Assembly: GCF_003576645.1 (NCBI RefSeq)
Contig: NC_044929.1
Span: 3,136,184 to 3,200,183 of the forward strand
Source of the DNA: Ipomoea triloba
Lineage: Eukaryota; Streptophyta; Magnoliopsida; Solanales; Convolvulaceae
Length of the DNA: 64,000 nucleotides
Direction: 5' to 3'
Position numbers and translations under genes: made by a program
Notes under the pieces: model-generated
Database searches by the model: none
What the model saw: the letters and a program-made list of their open reading frames with translations, nothing else
Told to the model about the DNA's origin: nothing
Shown here: positions 57,201-64,000 of the stretch, one piece after another
Layout: every line of letters begins with the position of its first letter
How positions within the stretch are numbered: the first letter of the stretch is position 1

Positions 57201-57728
57201 ACGTACAAAGCTCGAGATACTAATCCAAAACAGTGACCCAAATAATACATAATACAAGCTATAATCGAAATAATGAGCTAAGATTAATAAATAATACAAT
57301 ATAGAGACATAGAAATAATAACGTTACCGCTAGGAATCGAATCCTAGCGTGTCAGCAGGAGAGAAGACTCAAATCAATGAACCAGAAGGAGTTTGGTGAG
57401 TTAATGGATGATTTTTAAAGGGAGGGAGGATGCATATTTAGATTGTTGAAGATGCCATAGATGCTTGACAAATGTACGACATCGAGTTGCCTTCAATATT
57501 GGCCACACACATGTCCCTCCCGTACTACTTTAATTTGCTTCCAGCGCACTCCCATGCATAAGTGGAGCTTCATTCCCCTTAATACACAAGATCTTAAGTG
57601 GTTTGGTGATTTAGAATTTGTGATTGTATGTTTGAGGTCGTGGGTTTGAATCTTGTTAGTTGCACTTTTTTTTTTTTTTAATATTTTGCTCCATGCTTCT
57701 ATCTTTCCTTGAAATAAAAATGGACACT
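54291..57728. other. AT-rich intergenic, no gene recognised
   Basis: A 66-codon frame at 56324-56524, ending in a Leu run from a TTG repeat, is not convincing. An inverted pair of about 90 bp (GTTCTTATTTCTCT type) at 54955-55045 and 55115-55200 suggests another foldback MITE. Confidence 0.4.
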
Positions 57729-57852
57729 GTGCATAAGTTCAACACTTAAGGTGCATTAGTTTGACACTTAAGGTGCGTCAATTCGACTCTTAAGGTGAGT
57801 CAATTTGAAATTTAAGGTGCATAAGTTCAAACTTTAAGGTGCATCAATTTGA
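57729..57852. repeat. Tandem array, about 23-bp unit, about 5 copies
   Basis: Units read CTTAAGGTGCATYAGTTTGA with small changes between copies. Confidence 0.8.
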
Positions 57853-58041
57853 CAATGCTGGGAAGAGATCATTCGCATCCAATTGCCATGAAGCGAGTTT
57901 TTTTTCCCTTTATTTTGAGTCGTTAATCTAGATTTGATGAACGGCTCAAATCTTACTCCATTTTTCACCTAAGAGTTCCTTCACATATGAAACATCCCTA
58001 TCCCTATATGTATATAGATAGATATTTAACGATAATAAATG

Positions 58042-58271
58042 ACAAATTATTCTGTGGATTCGGGTCCACCTTACAATATGGACCTGAGTCTAAAATAAAC
58101 AATTTACATATTGTATGTTCACAATTCATATACTGAATGTTCACAATTTACATACTGAATTTTCACAATTTGTATTATGAACATTCAATATGTAATTTAT
58201 GAACATTCAAAATATAAATTATGACGAGTCCACCTTGCAAGGTGAAACCTGGTACATGGTATAATTATTGG
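58042..58271. mobile_element. Foldback long-TIR family element, 230 bp
   Basis: Flanks TAATAAATG (58033-58041) and TGATAAATG (58272-58280) match at 8 of 9 positions. The left end is ACAAATTATTCTGTGG and the right end GGTATAATTATTGG. TIRs carry GGGTCCACCTTACAATATGG. The interior alternates TTCACAATT and AATTGTGAA-like units. Confidence 0.8.
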
Positions 58272-60415
58272 TGATAAATGCATAAGTTATATTTATTATT
58301 GGACTTTGGTCCAAGATGGATGGTAAAGTCCAAATTAATATGAGTTGGGCCCAATTGCACAATAATTGTGCCATCGAAATTTGTGGGGTATTTAATTTGT
58401 CACAAATCATTTCTTGGACTAGGTCCGCATTTTATGTCGGATCCTAATTTGAAATGACATCGTTTTATATTAATTTATTAACATTCATCCTTTACTAAGT
58501 TCATAATATTTGTTTTATATGTTCTTAAGTATAAACCTTAATATACATAAACACTAAACTATAGATTAACTTATATATTTCTATTTACTTTGTAGTATGT
58601 TCATAATTCTATTTCTATATGTTCATAAAAACAAAGTTTAATATACATATTATTACACTACATGTGCAGAATGTTTAATATGGAGTAACATTTATCATGT
58701 ACTATGTTCATAATATTTGTTCTATATGGTCATAAATCTAATCCTTAATGTATATAAACACTAAATCTCATCATATATATTTCTATTAACTTTTGTAGTA
58801 TGTTCATATAATATTCATTCCGTATTATTTTATCCATACATGTATGCTGTTGATTTGAAAACTAATCTCACTGTTCTTGGGCTTCAGAGGAACCAAAAAA
58901 GTTGAATTTACTTTAATGAATTATTTGCAGAAAGAAGTAAAACCTGCATAGTCGGCCCATAAAAAGGTAGTTTAATTTAGAAGGCCCAAAAACATTTTGA
59001 GAAGAACAAATATGTGGCATATGTCAAATGCTGTGTTCTTTCGCAACTAGAAAGAAAATCAATATATTCCAAGTGATAATGAGAGGTAATAAGGTGGGAG
59101 TTTGAATCTCACCTCAAATATTATTGGAGTTGCACTTCTTTATTTGGAGTTGTGCTCCCGAGTTTATGGAGTTGGACTCCCCAAATAGGAGTTGTGCTCC
59201 TTGTGTGCATAGTAAGACAGAGACTGACTGAAAGACTATTCATGTGCAGCTTAGATTTAGGGCTTCCAGTGACTCTTGAGGCAAGAAACTAGAGGTTAGG
59301 ATTAATCTGGTGTAAATTAGAATATTTATGTATTAAAAATGGTAAATTCTCCTATAAGATCGTCTCAGTATCCTCATCCATTGAGATGAGTTTATTGTTT
59401 TTTAAATATTACATTTTTTTCACATATATATTACAATTTTCGTCAAAAAATACTTCTTCAACTCTTAATGTTACATTTTGAATTAAAACTATTATATTTT
59501 AATCAAAAGTATCTAATTTTTCGTCATAAGTATTACATTTTCTCTCATAAGTAAGAATTAAACAATTTATCCATGATTAGTATTACGGATTACATTTTTT
59601 CTAATAAGTAACTATTCAACCCTAAACATTATGGAGTATATTTTGATCTAAATGTAGTACATTTTCTCTCAAAAGTATTACACTTTTCCTTATAAGTAAT
59701 AAAGAATTTATCATTGATTAGTATTATATTTTCTAGCATAAGTATTACATTTCCATTGTGACTTGGCCTGTTTAATTTGATAGATAAAACTTCCTAAAAT
59801 TCTTGCATTTACCATTTTTTTTTTCAGGTTCCATCAAGTTGCTAGTCCATATTAAGCTGTCATGGAAATTTTTTTTTATTTAAAAATAAGGTTATTGACA
59901 TGGAATTTACTAAGGCCCGCTATAAATTAAAACCAAGCAAACTCTATCAGTATGTTCGACTTCTTTCTTCAACTTTGTCTTCTCAAACCCATCTTCGAAT
60001 TCTTTCTTCAGTTTCGTCTTCCCAAATCGTATCAGCTTCGCTCGTCTTTTTTGTTTGAAATGTCTTCATCTTCGCGCTGAACAACTCGGAGTATAAGCTT
60101 GCGATATAATGTATTGTCGTTGTGGATTGAAAGCCCCAATTTGCACAACTCGCGAATTCCTCTCGCGGTTATAATATAATTCCACCTTCCGGTGAATTGG
60201 AGCCACTGAAAAGTGAAAAATTCACTTTTCGGTGTATTGAAGTCATGTCAAGGAAAATACTATTTTGTTAGACACCATGTCAGAAAAAAAATTATTTTGC
60301 TAGTCACATCAGCTTAACCAGACCTAATATCATCAAAATATAATGAAACTAGTAAATGTAATAATTTTATAAAGTTTATGTATCAAATTAACTCTTATTT
60401 TAGACCAAGAAGTTA
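58272..60415. other. Intergenic; repeat arrays and a possible GRF zinc-finger relic
   Basis: 58415-58840 holds another diverged TIR (GGACTAGGTCCGCATTTTAT). 59395-59760 is the third AAGTATTACATTTTT-type array. Near 60050-60170 fragments read MSSSSR and MYCRCGLKAPICTTRE, reminiscent of the GRF zinc finger found in plant transposon-associated genes, but broken by stops. Confidence 0.4.
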
Positions 60416-60584
60416 TATTTAAAAGGAGAGGACCGCGCGAACGCTAGCCCCCACCGCCACAAATTATGACGTAGGCTCCGCTACTTGAGCAGACCTTAAA
60501 CCGGTAACCTTTCAAAGTGCATGAAAGTTACCAATCTAGACCATGAGTCTTCGTGATCACCCATTGACCCCATCCAGGTAAGTA
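60416..60584. mobile_element. Short retroposon-like insert with 21-bp target duplication
   Basis: The 21-bp sequence at 60395-60415 is repeated exactly at 60585-60605 (key part TTAGACCAAGAAGTTA). The 169-bp insert is clearly more GC-rich than its flanks. On the minus strand it ends in CCTTTTAAATA and carries TTGGTAACTTTC / GAAAGGTTACCGG. Such a long duplication points to L1-type retroposition. Confidence 0.75.
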
Positions 60585-60820
60585 TTATTTTAGACCAAGA
60601 AGTTAATCCAACACTTGTTAATTATAGATCAACCTATTTAACCTTTCTACCTATACTATAATATAGACCAAAAACTGCTCAATGTTTTAAATTTGTTTGC
60701 CAAACGGTAGAGTCATAGAAGCCCACTGGGTGCTTCACGACATTCACCTTACAGACAAAACCTAGTTAATATATTCATTCGTCTTTTGTTTGACCGACAA
60801 ACCCCCCACCGCCCCCGCCC

Positions 60821-60913
60821 CCCCCNNNNNNNNNNNNNNNNNNNNNNNNNNNNNNNNNNNNNNNNNNNNNNNNNNNNNNNNNNNNNNNNNNNNNNNNNNN
60901 NNNNNNTGCCCCC

Positions 60914-60948
<35 letters not shown>
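60821..60948. other. Assembly gap (81 N) inside poly-C tracts
   Basis: N from 60826 to 60906, preceded by CCCCGCCCCCCCC-like runs and followed by a C run of about 30. The gap is most likely a sequencing failure in a homopolymer. Frames crossing it are meaningless. Confidence 0.95.
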
Positions 60949-60950
<2 letters not shown>

Positions 60951-62640
60951 ACCCAGCTCTTCCACTTTCTTTCTAGTTTCCTTCTCCACGACCTAACCTA
61001 ACCCAACTACACGTATTTCTCCAACGTTTAATATGGTCAACAACGTGTCTGCAAATTGAACTAATATCCAATCCAATACAATCCAATGTCTATGACGAAA
61101 AGCATGTATGTTCATTGAATTGGACTTCGTTTCTATACCTTTGAGCTAGTCAGGAACATTATACTATTGTAGATAAACATTATAAAAGTAATACTAGCTA
61201 GAGACGGTGTAGATCAATTACAACCAGGTATCTGACTTGATAAGATCTTTTACAATTCAAATTCTATTCGACTTGTTTTACGGATTGAGTCACGTAATAG
61301 GGTATAAAAATTAAATTGGAATATTTTGAATCAAATTTAACTAAATGACTTAATTATTTATATCTTTTATAAAAAAAAAAAAAAAAAAAAAACTACTAGA
61401 ACCCCAGATTGGAAAATCCCCACATGGTGTGTCAAGTAGTCATTTAGCCCGGGAACATTCCCATTTGTGAGCCACTGCATCAGTTTTGTTATATGACTCC
61501 AATACGACAAACAAATTTTTTTTTAAAGAAAATGCAGCTATTTGGATTTAGTTTTTTTATTTCAGAGTATTTCACTTTTTATAATAGTTAGGATTTGTAA
61601 ATTTAATTTAAAAGAATGTTTTGTTGAATTTTTTTTAAAGGAAAAAGAGCATATATTAATTAGCTAAAGAAGTCATGAATACAAATAATGGGAGTATCCT
61701 CCCAAAAAAAAAAAAAAAATCACACTGGGGACCCAAGACCCTAGCTAGGGTGTGGGGTACACGGTTTGCTGATCGCCTCACATGATGAACACGATTATTC
61801 TCGATCTAAGAGTGTAGACGCAATCCTGAATGATAAGACCGAAATAAGACAATGCTTCTGAGGATTTTTTTTAATATAACCTAGGTCTTGGAATTCAAAT
61901 ATTTTTTATGAGGCCATGGGACCTGAGACCCATTTTAGTGAGAAAGTCTTGATCCAAATGCAGGTGATGAAGGAAGGAGGCTGGCCAAAATCTTATTGGA
62001 CTATAAAGACGCAGTGACCCAAAAAGGTACAAAAGATGAGAGACTGAGAGAGGAGTTCGCCGGGGCAAGACCGTCAGTGGTCGGGCGACGAGGTGACCCG
62101 TCGTAATGCCCGCTACGGGGCGGTGGCGGTGCGGGTCACGTCGGACTGGTGGCGCCCCAGGTGAAGGCAGTAAACACCACACCATGGCTTGGTGCCTTTT
62201 ATTATTATTATTTTAGATATAAACATTTAGATATAATTGTAATTGTTTGAATATTTGTCCTCCAATAAGTCTTAAAGATGATATTTAGATAAGATTTAAG
62301 AAATGAGGACTAAACGTGATTTTTCAGTTGTTGCTTTTTTGAGGCGTTACGGCAACTAATATGAGACGCAATCAATTAAAGCTATGGCCTTTGAGATTTG
62401 ACCCGTTTGTTTATTTTATATGACGACGCGGAACTCGGTCGGTCCACGCATCATTATTGACCATCAAATATTAGAAATTTAGAATGCGTCTACACGATTA
62501 TGACTTCAAACTCACCATTTACAAGTCTTGTTCCTCCAATAATTAAAGGAGCTAGATTCATTCATTTATAATTAAAATATTATTATATTGAACATTGATC
62601 ATGCAGAGTTAGTTGTATGATATTTGAATTGAAATTTAAA
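60949..62640. other. Intergenic with a GC-rich island at about 62050-62165
   Basis: No recognised gene. The island (GCCGGGGCAAGACCG to GGCGCCCCAGG) stands out from the AT-rich surroundings and gives a 96-codon minus-strand frame without a recognisable domain. Confidence 0.4.
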
Positions 62641-62649
62641 TTTTTTAAT

Positions 62650-63105
62650 AAAGCAAAATGATTCAAATTAGCCATCGAACTACATGCAAATTAAAAGATC
62701 AAATAGTTAAGTCCTTCAATTGTCTAAAATTATGCAATTCGGCCGAATTTGACCGTTCGTTAGGTCATGGTTGACATTATGGTCATCCTATTAAAAATTA
62801 TTTTTAAAATTTATTTTAATAATTTTAAATAAAATTAAATTAAATTAAAAAACCTCCCCATTTTCATCTTTGGCCAGAGGTGAAGAAACTCCTCGTCTCC
62901 CGCAGGCGGAGACGAAGAAAGCTCTTATTTTATTTTATTTAAAATTATTAAAATAAATTAAAAATAATAATTTTTTAATAGGATAACCACTACGTCAATG
63001 ATGATCTGATAAACAAATCAAATTTGATCAAATTACATAATTTTAGACAATTTAAGGGCTTAATTATACTTTTTTGAGTTAGATTACATAAATACACTTT
63101 TGCCT
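62650..63105. mobile_element. Degenerate long-TIR Mutator-like element
   Basis: Arms of about 150 bp (TCAATTGTCTAAAATTATGC ... GGTCATCCTATTAAAAATTA) are repeated in inverse on the right with many substitutions. A small GC-richer core (GAGACGAAGAAAGC / GTCTCCGCCTGCGGGAGACG region, 62870-62920) forms a hairpin. No target duplication is readable. Confidence 0.55.
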
Positions 63106-64000
63106 ATTGATTGGTAATTAATTTGAACATTTCCAATGATAAATAATCAAATCTTAATATAAATTTTAAGGATTTTGTAGCAGGAGAAATTGAGGCAATC
63201 TATTTAAATAATCCATTTTTTTCATCCCAATATGGCCCAAATTAAAGTTAATTTAGGCCGGTTAAAAGGAGTCCAAAGATAATGTTACTTTCAACTTGTT
63301 TTGACCCAATCAAAAAGTACTGTTGGTAATTTGAAATATTTATATGCTTAAGGTTTCATTTTGTAGTACTATTTAATTTAGATGTGTTAAATTTTAACTC
63401 GCTCTTAGAATAAGTCAAAAATAAGTTGGTAATACCTTAATAACACTATATGAAATTCAAATTTCATCGCTCCGTTAATATGTAGTTTTCTATTCAAAAT
63501 AACATGTGTTATTTACTTACTTATTTTATAATGTCCTAAAACTTTTTGTTTTCATTTATTTTTTAAGAATCAAGTTTTCATGTAAATTGTTAAAATTGTA
63601 GTTGGCCGAAATTCGATGTAAACTGAACGATTTCAACCCTTATAAAAAGTGAAGGATGTTTTTAGTCAATCATCAATGTTCATCAAGACTATATATAAAT
63701 ATATATATATGTATGTATGTATGTATGTATACACATCAAGACTTGAACATTTTTCGATCTATGGAAGGGAGATACTCAAAGACATGGGGCTTAGGAACTA
63801 TCTCTAACCCTTCGCAAACTAGTTACACCCAATTGGTCTGCAACAATGTTACATCCACCTCGGGCGGGGGTTCTGTGTTTTCACACCATGCACTCTGCTA
63901 TCTCCTAGTTATCGTTGTCAAATGATCAATTGCTCTGTTTTGGCCACAATAGATATTTTTAATGGAAATATTTTAGGGCTTGGCCATCCAATTTTTAATA
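63106..64000. other. AT-rich intergenic with a (GTAT)n microsatellite
   Basis: A GTAT run lies at about 63709-63731. The 89-codon frame at 63656 spans the microsatellite and shows no domain. Confidence 0.45.

Noticed and set aside
60762..60996. Gly-rich or Pro-rich frames across 60786-60996
   Set aside because: They run through 81 N and poly-C tracts.
61895..62185. 96-codon Arg/Pro-rich protein on the minus strand
   Set aside because: Open only because of the GC-rich island. No domain or context; kept as a composition finding.
63656..63925. 89-codon frame
   Set aside because: It spans a GTAT microsatellite and has no recognisable domain.

Overview
The window is nuclear DNA from a flowering plant, probably a eudicot. 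It is strongly AT-rich, its genes have GT-AG introns, and transposable-element remnants dominate between and inside the genes. I see nothing bacterial, organellar or viral. The repeat types would fit an asterid such as a Convolvulaceae species, but I cannot prove that from sequence alone.

Four protein-coding genes can be read end to end. (1) Minus strand 2994-6631: a six-exon receptor-like cytoplasmic kinase of subfamily VII (PBL/APK2 type, 418 aa) with an N-myristoylation start. (2) and (3) Plus strand 22608-25390 and 30791-34105: a tandem pair of CYP82-type cytochrome P450s (531 aa each, three exons each). (4) Plus strand 48142-50415: a three-exon HD-Zip class I transcription factor very close to ATHB-13 (296 aa). 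A tRNA-Leu(UAA)-like gene lies on the minus strand at 36397-36478, with one suspicious change in its T loop.

Layout. 1-1620: antisense gag remnant of an LTR retrotransposon plus a tandem array. 1660-2493: MITE-like element. 2994-6631: kinase gene, whose introns hold a solo LTR with a nested hAT MITE, a SINE with clear target-site duplications, and a TRIM-like element. 6632-22560: no host gene; Mutator-like elements (three with readable or probable 9-bp target duplications), an LTR remnant with primer-binding region, Helitron 3' ends, a LINE RNase H remnant and repeat arrays. 22608-36860: a segmental duplication carrying the two P450s plus a shared downstream block, with copy-specific insertions that use the paralogue as a natural empty site. 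36860-47870: no host gene recognised; several long-TIR elements. 48142-50415: HD-Zip gene with a tandem SINE array in intron 1 and an antisense SINE in intron 2. 50416-64000: repeats, LINE remnants, a short retroposon with a 21-bp target duplication, and an 81-N assembly gap between poly-C tracts.

The genes do not form a pathway. The kinase would act in plasma-membrane signalling, the P450s in ER-bound specialised metabolism and the HD-Zip protein in nuclear transcription. The most unusual signals are: a long-TIR Mutator-like family whose two ends are GGCAAATTATAC and CAATCGTTATA and whose interiors are small satellites; the loss, shared by both P450s, of the C-helix tryptophan that contacts heme; an extra intron in both P450s that has collected different transposons; and an upstream ORF whose stop overlaps the HD-Zip start codon as ATGA.
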